64,000 bases of DNA, taken from the NCBI GenBank assembly GCA_905221605.1, contig CAJNDS010001002.1, positions 644,337 through 708,336 of the forward strand, given 5' to 3'. The notes beneath the pieces are model-generated. The model was not told where the DNA came from and searched no databases. It saw only the letters and a list, made by a program, of their open reading frames with translations. How positions within the stretch are numbered: the stretch's first letter is position 1; each line of letters opens with the position of its first letter. A program made the position numbers and the translations under genes. This DNA is from Symbiodinium natans. Lineage: Eukaryota > Sar > Dinophyceae > Suessiales > Symbiodiniaceae. This document shows, in pieces, positions 10,954-21,421 of this stretch.

Positions 10954-11043
10954 TAGGGTTTAGGGTTTAGGGTTTAGGGTTTAGGGTTTAGGGTTTAGGG
11001 TTTAGGGTTTAGGGTTTAGGGTTTAGGGTTTAGGGTTTAGGGA
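10954..11043. repeat. TTTAGGG block
   Basis: About 13 units. Confidence 0.95.
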
Positions 11044-11441
11044 CTCGGGTTTGGTTTAGAGCTTAAGGGTTCAGTGACAGTTGCTGGCCTGTCAGGTGGG
11101 TCCGAAGCTCGTTGCCGCTCAGCTGCACACGCGCAGGCATCACTTCGTTGAATCTAGGGTTTAGGGTTTAGGGGTTTAGGGTTAGGGTTTAGGGTTTAGG
11201 GTTTAGGGTGGGATTGGGCCGGGACAGAGGGAGGATTTCACCTCATGCACATGGGACATAGATGCTCTCCATATTTCGAGAAGTTCGGAGCGTGACTCAT
11301 GTGCGAGGGCTATGAGGTAGTTGCTCGAAATGCATGCCCAGGCTGCGTGGCCATCTATCCTTGCATCCGCAGCACTTCTTCTGTGGTGCTTTTGAGCTGG
11401 AGGTTCCTGGTGTACAGTGAAAAAAGGCCGCAACACTCAAG

Positions 11442-12980
11442 GTGATCATGCAGCCATGGCCTGCCGACAGCGAAGAATTCGAAGACATGCTCTTCAACCA
11501 AGCCGCCTCTAGTGACCACCTCCGGCAGCTCATGAAGTTGGAGGAACAGGCGATGGAAAGATCGATGCGCGGTAGGGTTTTTGGGACTTTTCTAATCTTT
11601 TCCCTTCTTGGGTTTCAGAGGGTTTTAAGGGTTTAGGGTGTAGGGTTTAGGGTTTAAGAGGGATCATATGTAGGAACATACTTCAGAGGGTTTAGGGTTT
11701 AGGGTTTAGGGTTTACTTTAGGGTTTAGGGTTTAGGGTTTAGGGTTTAGGGTTTAGGGTTTAGGGTTCAAGAGGGATCATATGTAGGAACATATATTCAG
11801 AGGCTTTTACGGGGCCATCCCAGGATCAGAGCACCCCGGGCTGACGTACTGGGCAGGCAGCGCGAGCAGGTACTCCTGGGTAGGATAAGGGGGACCCTTA
11901 AAAGGGAACCCTTCTGAACCCTCTTCTGGCTCTCTAACCCTAAACCCTAAACCCTAAACCCTAAACCCTGATTCAGAGGGTCTATGTAGGGTCCCCCCAA
12001 TCCTAGCCCCTAAGCAGGTACTCCAGAGCATGATGGGCCTGACAAGCCGCTGCCAACTGGACCAGGATCTCAGGGACCCAAAAAGGATTTAAATGCATAA
12101 ACATGTGGTTTAGGGTTTAGGGTTTAGGGTTATAGGGGATATCCCTACCTTTTTTGGGCTTTATGAGAGGGGTTTATATGGGATATCCCTATCCTGATTT
12201 TTGCTTTCTGTTCTTTTTTGGGGGCCCTAGGATGGCTGGTCCTGCTCCGTGTCTCTGCTCGACTCCTACTTGGCTTCCTCGGGCAACATCGCGCACGACA
12301 TCCAGATGCTTCCGCTGACCTGCGTCGCAGTGGTCCGATTGGTCAAGAAGTTCCACGGGAACCGGGGTGTGCCTGACCAAATTGGTTCTGCCATGTGGCT
12401 CAGCATGGCCAAGCAAATGCTGCCGATCCAAGGCAGGCAGATGGAGCTTTCTGAGACGAAGCTCGGACAGCATGAGTCCGAGATCTTGCGGAGGATGCAA
12501 TGGCAGATACAGGAGCCGCTACAGCAGCAGTGGCTCACGCTGTACTGCCGGCGCTTCAGTGCCCTGACTTCACAGCAATGTGAGCCTGCCATCGCCTGGG
12601 TCAAGCAGACATCCATGTTCTTTGTCCGCTTGTTGCTCTTCGTGGAGGCGACTTCCACACGCAACCCGCCTCGGGAGTTCGCCCTCGGCATCTTCTGCCT
12701 CGGCCTGGCGTGGAGACAGCTGCTATCACCGGCGTGCCTTGCGCGCCTTCGCCCGGACGACGTCCCCGTCGCGCACTGGAGCTGTGCCTTGCAACAGCTC
12801 AGCCTTCCCGGGCATGTCGAATCCGCCCCCTCCTCGCTGGTTGAGGCGCTATGTCTCGTTGAGGCGGCCACGGCGGCCAGCAGGTGCGAACTTCAGCAGG
12901 CTACACGCAGGGTTGTGCATAGATTGCTGGGGTTGCGTGCCAAGCACCCAGCAATGCTAGCAGCATTGAATGCGTCTTAG
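11442..12980 (+). CDS. cyclin-fold protein gene, four exons
   Basis: Exons 11442-11563, 11824-11869, 12018-12074 and 12231-12980 join in one frame to a TAG at 12978. A Met at 11448 is a possible start (MQPWPADSEEFEDMLF). The middle resembles a cyclin N-terminal box: REQVLQSMMGLTSRCQLDQD, DGWSCSVSLLDSYLASS, then LPLTCVAVVRLVKKFHG, at the spacing of the cyclin R..L..W / LLDR(F/Y)L / C..IA.K landmarks. A second helical half (SMFFVRLLLFVEA, REFALGIFCLGLAWRQLL) fits the second cyclin fold. The usual K-E pair that contacts a kinase is not obvious, so kinase partnership is uncertain. Splice donors are GA (GATGCG), GT and GA (GACCCA). The intron between exons 2 and 3 is bounded by the identical GCAGGTACTCC. 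Upstream exons may exist. Confidence 0.68.
12231..12980 (+). CDS. cyclin-fold terminal exon
   Basis: Longest continuous exon in the window: 250 codons after a CCCTAG acceptor, without telomere-like sequence. High GC in codon position 3, unlike the surrounding introns. Ends KHPAMLAALNAS and TAG. Confidence 0.82.
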   Translation, partial: DGWSCSVSLLDSYLASSGNIAHDIQMLPLTCVAVVRLVKKFHGNRGVPDQIGSAMWLSMAKQMLPIQGRQMELSETKLGQHESEILRRMQWQIQEPLQQQWLTLYCRRFSALTSQQCEPAIAWVKQTSMFFVRLLLFVEATSTRNPPREFALGIFCLGLAWRQLLSPACLARLRPDDVPVAHWSCALQQLSLPGHVESAPSSLVEALCLVEAATAASRCELQQATRRVVHRLLGLRAKHPAMLAALNAS

Positions 12981-13440
12981 ACAGGACTGTACCCATCCGT
13001 GCTCAAATCCAGGATTGCTTTAACAAGGAGCCGTGCCAAGGGGCCAAGCTAGCAGAAAGCCCTTGCACTTATGCTTGCATCGACATATGTTTTGAGCAGT
13101 GACATTCTCCCGTGTCCCTAGGGCCGGCTGTGAATCGTGCCGAGTGGGTACCTTTTCCGAGTCTCGGCACTCTCTAGTATGTTCATGTCGCCCTACATGA
13201 GGGTGTTGTAGTCTATCCCGTTTCGGGGTTCGACGGCGCAGCAGCAGAGCGAACCATAGCCACTACCTTGTGAAACCACTCGGCTAGACTTCAGTCGGAG
13301 TATGTGTATATACATATACGCATTCCATACTATTATGTGTATATATATATATTATACGACATGGCCATGTAATGTGTTCTTTTCGACCGCTTGCTGAACT
13401 GGCTGCTGCTTTGTCCCCAACCTCGGCCTTCCCTGATGCT
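12950..13440. repeat. left copy of duplicated 3' flank
   Basis: Begins in the last codons of the cyclin-like gene (GCTAGCAGCATTGAATGC) and covers its 3' flank. The same order of segments returns at 13730-14280, with many substitutions and small indels. Confidence 0.85.
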
Positions 13441-13498
13441 ATTGGAGGCATTGCATAGGGTTTAGGGTGTTGGGCTTTCTGTGTCTCACATTTTGTAG

Positions 13499-13640
13499 GA
13501 GGCAGGGCTGAACAGTGCCCCGTCCCCGGTGCTGCAGAAGTTTTCCGACTATTTGTCCGGATCCTGCGGCAGATAGATGAACTAACTGTCTCACTGCCCA
13601 CGCCACGACTATTTGCTTCAGAACCCCAAAAGAATGTAAG
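13499..13640 (+). CDS. exon-like island between the two 3'-flank copies
   Basis: Open in frame as AEVFRLFVRILRQIDELTVS and onward, after a TTTGTAG acceptor. Product not recognised. It runs into a hairpin element at 13598-13712, so its 3' part may not be coding. Confidence 0.35.
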
Positions 13641-13712
13641 AAAAGATATAGGAACAATCCCTTATTAAGGAAGAACATTTTTTCGGGGTTCTTAAGCAAT
13701 TTGTCGTCCACA
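13598..13712. mobile_element. hairpin element, family 6 (ATTTGCTTAAGAACC)
   Basis: GACTATTTGCTTCAGAACCC / GGGGTTCTTAAGCAATTTGTC arms. Related copies at 26228-26338, 32765-32880 and 53286-53418. Confidence 0.75.
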
Positions 13713-13729
13713 CGGGTTGTCCCTAGCCT

Positions 13730-14280
13730 GCGATGCTAGCAGCATTGAATGCTGAAGACTATACCCATCCGAGCTCAAATCCAAATTTGCTTCAGCAAAG
13801 CAGCCGTACCAAGGGGCCTGGCTAGCAGAAAACCCTTGGTCCCTAGGGCCGGCTGTGATTCGTGCCGAGTCTGCCCAGGTGCTTTTTGTTACGGTGCAGA
13901 GCCTCGGCACTGTAGTATATGTATATGTAGATGTTCATGTCGCCCTACATGAGGGTGGTGTAGTCTATCCCGTTTCGGGGTTCGACGGCCCAACACTTGC
14001 ACTTGCATCCGGCCGGGGTTCGATTGCTCAGGGATTGGAGCAGCAGCAGAGCGAACCATTGCCAGACCACTCGGCTGGACTTCAGTCGGAGTATGTTTAT
14101 ACAAATACGTATATTTAAAGAACTGATGCGTGTATATGTATATATGTATATATATATATATAGAGATGTGTGTATAAATGGACAACATGGCCATATAATA
14201 TATGTTTCGACTGCTTGCAGAATTGGCTGCTGCTTTGATCCCCAACCTCGTCCTTCTTGGATGCTGTGTGAAGTGTGAGG
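13730..14280. repeat. right copy of duplicated 3' flank
   Basis: Matches 12950-13440, including CGCCCTACATGAGGGTG and TAGTCTATCCCGTTTCGGGG. It includes the last codons of the cyclin gene, but not the rest of the gene. It carries extra sequence near 13995-14035. Confidence 0.85.
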
Positions 14281-14367
14281 GCATCACAGTCTTGAGGAGC
14301 CCAATACCTTGCTTTAGGGTTTCGAGTTTATAGTTTAGGGTTAAGGGTTTCGTAAGCCACCCACACA

Positions 14368-14511
14368 TACTTTGTCGGACATATTCTGAATCAAGACGGG
14401 TTGGGCTTCCTGTGTCTGTCGGCTCACCCGAACCGCTCGTTCACCCCAAACGCTCGTCTACAACCCCCTCGCTCCACGGCTACAAAGCTGCCAGAGACGG
14501 ACCTTCCCCCT
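14368..14511 (+). CDS. exon-like island
   Basis: Open for 48 codons, beginning YFVGHILNQDGLGFLCLSAH. Composition differs from the flanking heptamers. No family recognised and no splice partner established. Confidence 0.35.
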
Positions 14512-14657
14512 AAACCCTAAACCCTACACCCTAACCCCGAACCCTAAACCCTGAACCCTAAACCCTAAACCCTACACCCTAACCCCGAACCCTAAACCCT
14601 GAACCCTAAACCCTAAACCCTAAACTCTAGACCCATTCACAGGGCTTGGGGGATGAA

Positions 14658-14808
14658 GCCTACTTGGAGCTTCATGGTACTTATTAACCAATTATAACTC
14701 CACTTAGAACCCACGTATAAGCCCCTTAAGTGCCCTAATATATGGTTATAAGTACAGCTGTAAGTACAGTTCTAAATGGTTAGTAAGTACCCTGAACCTC
14801 CAAGTGGG
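14658..14808. mobile_element. hairpin element, family 4 (TTCATGGTACTTA)
   Basis: ACTTGGAGCTTCATGGTACT / GTACCCTGAACCTCCAAGT arms. Other copies at 20150-20372 (interrupted), 23366-23505 and 54340-54500. Confidence 0.75.
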
Positions 14809-14995
14809 GGTTAATGCCCATGAACCCTAACCCCTCAGAGCTTCAACCCTCCTTCGTACTGGACCTCCAAGAGAATACCCTGAAGCCTACAAAAAAAGAC
14901 CCTCAGCTTCTGAGCTCGAAGGTTGGGGCACGGGTATAACTCCCTCAACCCCAAACCCCCAACCCACACCCCAAACCCTAAACCCCAAACACCAA

Positions 14996-15066
14996 ACCCT
15001 AAACCCTAAACCCTAAACCCTAAACCCTAAACCCTAAACCCTAAACCCTAAACCCTAAACCCTAAA
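14996..15066. repeat. CCCTAAA block
   Basis: About ten units directly before the exon at 15068. Confidence 0.95.
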
Positions 15067-15067
15067 C

Positions 15068-15166
15068 GACCGGGCCCAGGCCTTATGGGTCCTCGGGGCC
15101 ATCTCCTTCATGGTCACCGCGGGCTTCGTGTCCGTCTGGGCATGGCGTGAGCACAGGCTGGGCTGA
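15068..15166 (+). CDS. exon encoding a membrane helix and possible C-terminus
   Basis: Reads AQALWVLGAISFMVTAGFVS, then VWAWREHRLG and TGA at 15164. One hydrophobic helix followed by a basic tail. It could end here, or splice earlier at CACAG|GCTGGG (GC donor). Flanked on both sides by telomere-like blocks. Confidence 0.55.
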   Translation, partial: DRAQALWVLGAISFMVTAGFVSVWAWREHRLG

Positions 15167-15176
15167 GGATGCCCAC

Positions 15177-15366
15177 GGTTTAGGGTTTAGGGTTTAAGGT
15201 TTAGGGTTTAGGGTTTAGGGTTTAGGGCTAGGGTTTAGGGTTTAGGGTTTAGGGTTTAGGGTTTAGGGGTTAGGGTTTAGGGTTTGGGGTTTGGGGTTTG
15301 GGGTTTAGGGTTCAGGGTTTAGGGTTTAGGGTTTAGGGTTCAGGGTTTAGGGTTTAGAGTTTAGCA
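15177..15366. repeat. TTTAGGG block with variants
   Basis: About 26 units including TTTGGGG and TTCAGGG variants, directly after the exon at 15068-15166 and in inverted orientation to the block before it. Confidence 0.95.
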
Positions 15367-15696
15367 GGGTTCTTGCTTGAGGTAGAGTATTTTCTGTCTG
15401 TACTCTAAGAGGTATTCGTTTACTCCAAGTACGTTGAACCCCCCAAGCCTTGAATTGCAAGTGCCCCCAGGCAATCCCACCCAAACGTGAACCAACAGGA
15501 TCATACCGCCCTAAGGGTTTTGGGTTTAGGCTTTAGCGATTAGGGGACCCTAAAACCCAAGCCCTAAACTTAAACCCCAAAAGCCAGGGCACGTTGTGCC
15601 ATTATTGAGAGTCTGCCAGTTCCCTCTATTTCAAGGATCATGGAGAGCAGGCCCTAAACCCTAAACCCTAAACCCTAAACCCTAAACCCTGAACCC

Positions 15697-15789
15697 GCGA
15701 GCTGGCAAGGGCCTGCGCCAAGATGCTCAAAGTCCGGCCCATGCGTCCGGTGGAGGTTCAGCTGGCGATGCTTGTCAGCTTGCTGGTTT
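15697..15789 (+). CDS. exon-like island with hydrophobic helix
   Basis: Reads ELARACAKMLKVRP then VEVQLAMLVSLLVFQ and abuts GGTTTAGGG (TTTTTCAG|GGTTTAGGG). Probably part of a membrane protein; family not recognised. Confidence 0.5.
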
Positions 15790-15790
15790 T

Positions 15791-16059
15791 TCAGGGTTTA
15801 GGGTTTAGTTTAGGGTTTAGGGTTTAGGGTCTAGGGTTTAGGGTTTGGGTTTAGGGTTTAGGGTTTAGGGTTTAGGGTTTAGGGTTTAGGGTTTAGGGTT
15901 TAGGGTTTAGGGTTTAGGGTTTAGGGTTTAGGGTTTATGGTTTAGGTTTAGGGTTTAGGGTTTAGGGTTTAGGGTTTAGGGTTTAGGGTTTAGGGTTTAG
16001 GGTTTAGGGTTTAGGGTTTAGGGTTTAGGGTTTAGGGTTTAGGGTTTAGGGTTTAGGTC
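15791..16059. repeat. longest TTTAGGG block of the first half
   Basis: About 38 units with rare single-base variants, starting at the donor end of the exon at 15697-15789. Confidence 0.97.
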
Positions 16060-16232
16060 CTAAACCCGTGTGGAGAGCAGCACTGGGTCAACCAGACCCC
16101 AAACACCAAGAAAAACTCTGTTTTTTTTGGCAACCCTAGGCTTGGGATGTTCCCAGACTTGGGCTTTTGAGGATTCGAGGTTTAGGGTTTAGGGTTTAGG
16201 GTTTAGGGTTTAGGGTTTAGGGTTTAGGGTTT

Positions 16233-16333
16233 GGAATGTTCCCCTTATACTTTCTGGCCTGAATAGAAATTCCAATACGGGGGTACCATAATCCCAAAAA
16301 AGGACTGTTAGTATATGGGGGAACATCCCAACC
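16233..16333. mobile_element. hairpin element, family 1
   Basis: GGAATGTTCCCCTTATAC / GTATATGGGGGAACATCCC arms. Confidence 0.8.
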
Positions 16334-16555
16334 CTAAGCCCTGAACCCTCAACCCTGAACATTTTTGCGTATAGACATGTATAGACATTGAATGTTGCTG
16401 TGTATTCTCCCTTGCGGTAGGCAAAGGGGTGGCTCCAGGGGGGGTCCGGTGTGTTTAGAGTTAGGGCTTAACGTTCGGGGTTTGGAGTTTAGGGTTTAGG
16501 GTTTAGGGTTTAGGGTTTAGGGTTTAGGGTTTAGGGTTTAGTAAGCCCAGGAGAA

Positions 16556-16649
16556 CGATCAACTTCTTCCCGCTGCCGATCTGCGGTATGGCCTTCTGCG
16601 TCCTGCTGGTGCCCTCGCTGGCATCTCGGCCGCGAACGTTCAAAGGCTC
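16556..16649 (+). CDS. exon-like island with membrane helix
   Basis: After acceptor TAAGCCCAG. Reads INFFPLPICGMAFCVLLVPS then LASRPRTFKGSW. The INFxPLPI..GM..C.L..P pattern faintly recalls sideroflexin-type carriers, but this is not enough for an assignment. Confidence 0.5.
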
Positions 16650-16836
16650 CTGGCCCTCAACCCTAAACCCTAAACCCTAAACACTAAACCCTAAACCCTA
16701 AACCCTAAACCTAAACAGCCATGTCTTCGGGCGGCTTTAGGATTTCTAGGACTCAACGCCCCTCCGAGCCCCAAATCCTAACTCCTAAAGCCAGGGTTCA
16801 GGCTTTGTGTGTGGTTTTTCTGGAGTGCTGTATCTT

Positions 16837-16934
16837 CGGATGTTCCCTCTTATACTGACAGTCCTTAATAAGGATTATCATAGGGGGTACTATAGTCCCG
16901 ATGAAGGACAGTTCGTATAAGGGGGAACATCCCA
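16837..16934. mobile_element. hairpin element, family 1
   Basis: CGGATGTTCCCTCTTATACT / TATAAGGGGGAACATCCC arms. Confidence 0.8.
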
Positions 16935-16939
16935 AGCTG

Positions 16940-17018
16940 TACCTGCGGTTCAGGCCTATTCTGGAGAACTGCTGATTGCCATCACGACGTGCGTGATCAT
17001 GGCAGGCGCCGACTGAAC
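16940..17018 (+). CDS. exon-like island with short hydrophobic segment and stop
   Basis: Reads AYSGELLIAITTCVIMAGAD then TGA, directly after a hairpin element at 16837-16934. Could be a membrane-protein end or an exon read past its donor. Confidence 0.4.
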
Positions 17019-17219
17019 CTTAAACGCTACAGGCAAGCCAGGGCGTAGGGTTTATCAGAGATAGGGATTTACGATGTGGGGTTGCTTAGCAAGTAGGTAC
17101 AAACTAGAGGTATAAGTACTCCCAAAGGGGTGCTGATTCGGGGATATCCTATTTGGTAACTGCTTAATTACCCAGTCTCCCGCCCGATGCTCCAAGTCAT
17201 CCCTCTATGCGCCAAAAGG

Positions 17220-17930
17220 CCCTACAACTCCACCCCCCCCCCAGAGAAAGAGAAACCAAAATAGGCATCACAAAATCTTAAACCCTGCCTCACATTCCCA
17301 GCAGCCCTCTACCTTCACAAAAAAAAACACATGAATGACACAAACAAGGACAACACACAGGCAAAACATAAACGGAGCCAGAGCCGCTCTGCCTCGGAAT
17401 GGAATTTGCCCGGGCGCCTCAAGTATGGAGCATGCCAAGACATCAGAATGAAGAAGCCTAGCTATAGTTAAAGGACGTGGCAAGTTTTCTAAGTTTAAAT
17501 CAGGGCCCCCTTGTGGGCCCTACATATAGTATACGGCACTTTCTAAAAAGGACCCCAAAAAGGATCCAATTCAGAGAGCTGCCCCTTCACATTCCTTAAG
17601 GAGTATTTGCCCGGTCAACCCTCAAGATCACAACAAATCACAAGTTGTCTGTGGCTCACTCTTTCAAGCAAAGCTCAGCTGCAGTTCGACGGCTTCGAAA
17701 TGACTTTCCGAGCCCCAACACGACGGAAAGTTTGCAACAGTTCTCAAGTTGTTGCTTCCCAACGAAGCATTCAGAAAAGAGAAGGCCATTTGTCTAAACG
17801 AGGCGGCACCATGCAAGACAGAGCCTCGGTGTCTAATGCAAATAGAACAACCCTAAGCCTGGAACTCGAAGCCCAAAAGCCCAGGAAGACTCAAAGCCAG
17901 GCCCCAAAGAAGCACAAAAACTGAATGTTT
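17220..17930 (+). other. 700-bp stretch without telomere-like repeats, coding status unclear
   Basis: A-rich and basic on the + strand. One frame gives SEWNLPGRLKYGACQDIRMK and a stop; another gives SSAAVRRLRNDFPSPNTTES and a stop. The - strand shows a hydrophobic frame (MFCLCVVLVCVIHVFFFVKV). Could be 3' UTR plus exon. I cannot choose a frame. Confidence 0.4.
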
Positions 17931-18057
17931 CAAGGTGGCCAAAGCCCCCCCCCCCCCCCCGAACGCCGTTTAGGGTTTAGGGTTTAGGGTTAAGGGTTTA
18001 GGCTTTAGGCTTTAGGGTTTAGGGCTGCAAGCCCGAAATCCTGAACCGTTCATGAAG

Positions 18058-18160
18058 GGGGCGGGCTGCCTTTCGGCGCAGGCCTGGTCCAGTACATCAT
18101 GTTGGCCTTGGGAGGCCTGGCTGAAGAAAGCCACCGAAACCAGTGCCCTCCCTTTTTCAG
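18058..18160 (+). CDS. exon-like island with membrane helix
   Basis: Reads LPFGAGLVQYIMLALGGLAE then ESHRNQCPPF, in one of two open + frames. The helix makes it a likely relative of the membrane-protein islands at 15.1-17.0 kb. Confidence 0.45.
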
Positions 18161-18471
18161 AGCTTTGGGTTTCGGGTTTAGGGTTTAGGGTTAGGGTTTG
18201 AGGTGACTGTTTGATGGCGGCGAACCAAACTACTCGCACACCCTCGCAGGGTCACATGCAACGTAACGCTGAAATCTGGCGTAGTTTCGGGATGAGGGGG
18301 CCTATTCTGGGTGGGGCATAGGACCCCATGTTGTCTACGAGGTTTGAAATGGGTTTAGGGTTTAGGTTTAGGGTTTAGGGTTTTGGTTTTCTCGTGCTTT
18401 ATCGAGTTAAAAGGGTTGTTTCAAGGCTTTCGTGGTCTCTCCGGGTTTGGTGGCCTGGCTAAGGAGATGGC

Positions 18472-18580
18472 TACTCTAGCAACAAGCTTCTCAACGAGAC
18501 GCCCTTGAAGAAGTGGTGGCTTCCGAGCTACTGTGGAGGCGACGTGGCAACTTCACAAAGTGTGCGCTACGAAACAAAGG
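18472..18580 (+). CDS. exon-like island
   Basis: Reads GYSSNKLLNETPLKKWWLPS then YCGGDVATSQSVRYETK, with an N-glycosylation-type NET site. Followed by GGTTTAGGG. Probably part of the same membrane-protein gene; not recognised. Confidence 0.5.
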
Positions 18581-18912
18581 TTTAGGGCTAAGACCCTAAA
18601 CCCTAAACCCTAAACCCAAAACCCAAATGCTGCGTAGCCCAGAACAAAGAAGCATAAGAGTTGTAAGTTTTAGTTGCAAGAGGGATCCGTGTTGCTTTTC
18701 CGGAAAAGGCTTTAGGTTTAGGGCGTCCCAACACGAACCACACACACACAAGCGAACACCCTACATCTCCAAAACCTATGAACCCCGAAACCCCTACACC
18801 CCCAAACCCTAAACCCCTAAACCCCAAACCATAAAACCTCAAAAATCCTAAAGTCCTCCTCTGGAGCCCAGGAAGGCCCCGGGCCTAAACCCCAAGCCTT
18901 GAACCCTAAACT

Positions 18913-18989
18913 TTGGATGTTCCCTGCAATACGAACAGTCCTCAAAAGGGATGATAGTACCCCCCTATATAAAGGGGGAACATCCCAAA
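18913..18989. mobile_element. hairpin element, family 1
   Basis: TTGGATGTTCCCTGCAATAC / TATAAAGGGGGAACATCCC arms. Confidence 0.75.
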
Positions 18990-19127
18990 CCCTAATCCCT
19001 ACCACCCACGAACCTTCAATCAAACTCTGAAGCCTAGACCCTATCAGCTTCAACCCGAATGAAAAGCCAGGAGCCCCAAGCTTCAACCCTGCGTCCGAAG
19101 CCCTAAACCCTCTTAACGGGGAGGACT

Positions 19128-19324
19128 GTGAACTACGTGTTAGGTTGGGTGTCATGTCGGTTTGTGGTTGCGACGCTCGTTGGTGGTGTGCGTGCGGGAC
19201 CGATGTGCACGAGTGGCATCAGTCGCGAACTGGGCATGAATGCTCATGGAAGAGGGTGGTCCATAATGACCCGTCTTTCTCCTAGCGTTTCGCTGCCTTT
19301 CTCCGAATGCTGGACTGTTGGGCT
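19128..19324 (+). CDS. exon with strong GT donor
   Basis: Open across 66 codons (AGPMCTSGISRELGMNAHGR in the middle) and ends at CT|GTAAGTG, a near-perfect 5' splice site. Upstream boundary not fixed. Function not recognised. A second island at 19568-19645 reads GANDMLPGSLVALGIREL on the same strand. Confidence 0.45.
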
Positions 19325-20031
19325 GTAAGTGCCTGAGGGGACCCACTGTCCAGCCTACCTCGAACCGTGGCCTCGAATTTTCCCTGCAGCTGGGGGTGGA
19401 CAAAATACCCCTAAACGGCTTAAACCCTAAACCCCTTTTGTAAACCCTAACCTTGCCTGCTTCAGCGAGCGCGAGAGTCGAAACCCAAAACTCATAAGCC
19501 CCAAACCCTGACCCCTAAACCTAAGCCCTAAGCCCCAAACCCTCAACCCTTCCTAAACTCTAAACTCTACGCGGCTGCAGGCGCGAACGACATGCTTCCC
19601 GGCTCCTTGGTCGCCCTAGGGATTCGGGAATTGAGGTTGGAAAGTTTCAGAAAAAAAAGAACCCTCAGGGTTTAGGGTTTAGGGCTTAGGGTTTAGGGAG
19701 ACCCCCCTGCGCACCCTTCAAAGCCCTTCGAAAGAATCCCTCAACCCTAAACCCGCAATACAGCTAAACCCCCGAAGCAACCCTATAAACCACCTAAAAG
19801 CCCTTTAACAACTCTCAATCCTAAGCCCTGGACGATCCTAAACCCTAAGAACCCTAAGCCCCCTCAACCCTCAGAACCCTACAGTGAAAACTTAAAACCC
19901 ACCCTAAACCCTAAACCCTAAACCCTAAAAGCACGTTTAACACCCTGAACCCGAAACCCGCAAAAAGATCCTAGGCTGGGGCCTGGTTTTACAGCCGCAC
20001 ACTAAAACCCGAAAAGCCTTTGAAAGCCCTG

Positions 20032-20143
20032 TTTAGGGTTTAGGGTTTAGGGTTTAGGGTTTAGGGTTTAGGGTTTAGGGTTTAGAGTTTAGGGTTTAGG
20101 GTTTAGGGTTTAGGGTTTAGGGTTTAGGGTTTAGGGTTTAGGG
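20032..20143. repeat. TTTAGGG block
   Basis: About 16 units, followed after 90 bp by an inverted CCCTAAA block at 20230-20342; part of a hairpin element lies between them. Confidence 0.95.
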
Positions 20144-20229
20144 TGAAGCATACCCACAGCCCCTTAAGTGCCCTAATATGGTTAGAAGTACAGTTGTAAG
20201 TACAGCTCTAATTGGTTAATAAGTACCCT

Positions 20230-20342
20230 GAACCCTAAACCCTAAACCCTAAACCCTAAACCCTAAACCCTAAACCCTAAACCCTAAACCCTAAACCCTA
20301 AACCCTAAACCCTTAACCCTAAACCCTAAACCCTAAACCCCA
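20230..20342. repeat. CCCTAAA block inside a hairpin element
   Basis: About 16 units splitting a GTACTT..CCATGAACCTCC hairpin element into 20150-20229 and 20343-20372. Confidence 0.9.
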
Positions 20343-21049
20343 GATGGTAATGAGTACCATGAACCTCCAAGCAGGCTTGGGGCTGGTGTACAGCCGCACC
20401 AAGCACAAGCTGGGGATCGAGGACATGCGGCGATCGAAGCCTGGCTGAAAAGAGAGGGGAGCGTTCGGGTTCCCTGGTTCCTAAACCCTAAACCCTAAAC
20501 CCTAAACCCTAAACCCTAAACCCCAAACCCTAAACCCCAAACCCTAAACCCCAAACCCCAAACTAGACCCTAAGCCCTAGACTCGTTTAGGGTTTAGGGT
20601 GCCTAAGGGGACTTGTACAGGGGAAGGGCTGGGATTGCTTCAGGATCCCTTCACGCAAACTTGCAACGAGTACCTGAGTCTAGGGTTTTCGCCTAGACTC
20701 TTAGATGCCGCCCCGGCATCCCTCAAAATCTTTGGGGTTTAGGGTTTTGGGTTTAGGGTTCAGGGTGTAGGGTTTAGGGTTTAGGGTTTAGGGAACCCTT
20801 AAACCTAAACCCTATACCACAGCTCTGAACGGACCTCAATGAAAGCCCGAACACTTTTAGGTTTAAGGTTTGCGGATGTTTGCAACACCCGAAACTGTAA
20901 GGGTGTACATCAGCCACTGGGGCCTAATACCCGTATTTTAACATTTGCTGGGCTACCGCCCTAAATTTAAGAGCCTCCGGCTCAAGCCGCCGACCCCGCA
21001 GGAGAACAAGTTTAAGGTTTGGGGTTTGGTGATTTCGTTTGCGGTTCCT

Positions 21050-21254
21050 GTTGGGGGGGGCGGGGTGGGGGGGTGGGGTGTGGGGGGGGGTTGGGGGAGG
21101 GGGGGGGCGGGGGGGGGGGGTTGGGGGGGGGGGGAGCGGGTTTTTTCCAAAAGAGCCCCTATGCCCTGTGCGAAAACGCCTATGGTCCATGAGTTTACGC
21201 GGTGTGGGTGGCCTGTTCCTCCACGGAAAAGCTCGCGCGGGGTACCCCCCCCTA

Positions 21255-21285
<31 letters not shown>

Positions 21286-21300
21286 CCGCGGTTTTGGGGG
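21050..21300. repeat. poly-G / poly-C inverted arms
   Basis: G-rich arm (about 21050-21135) and C-rich arm (about 21243-21292) in inverted orientation around a 105-bp loop. The long open frames here are low-complexity Gly/Pro products and are rejected. Confidence 0.7.
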
Positions 21301-21421
21301 GGAAGGAGGGAAAGACCTCTTTTTCCCATCCAACACGCCGCCAGGGTCGGCGGACCCTAAACCCCAAGCCCTAAACCCCAAACGCCAAACCCTAAACCCG
21401 AAACCCTAACGAGTTTCCCAG

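Noticed and set aside
11410-11448. Relict spliced-leader sequence before the cyclin-like ATG
   Set aside because: Only CTCAAG matches the end of the dinoflagellate leader; six bases are not evidence.
12266-12871. 201-codon frame on the - strand under the cyclin-like exon
   Set aside because: A shadow of the + strand exon, whose frame joins three upstream exons in phase.
20924-21409. Several 110-154 codon frames
   Set aside because: Poly-Gly/Pro products of G and C homopolymer runs.
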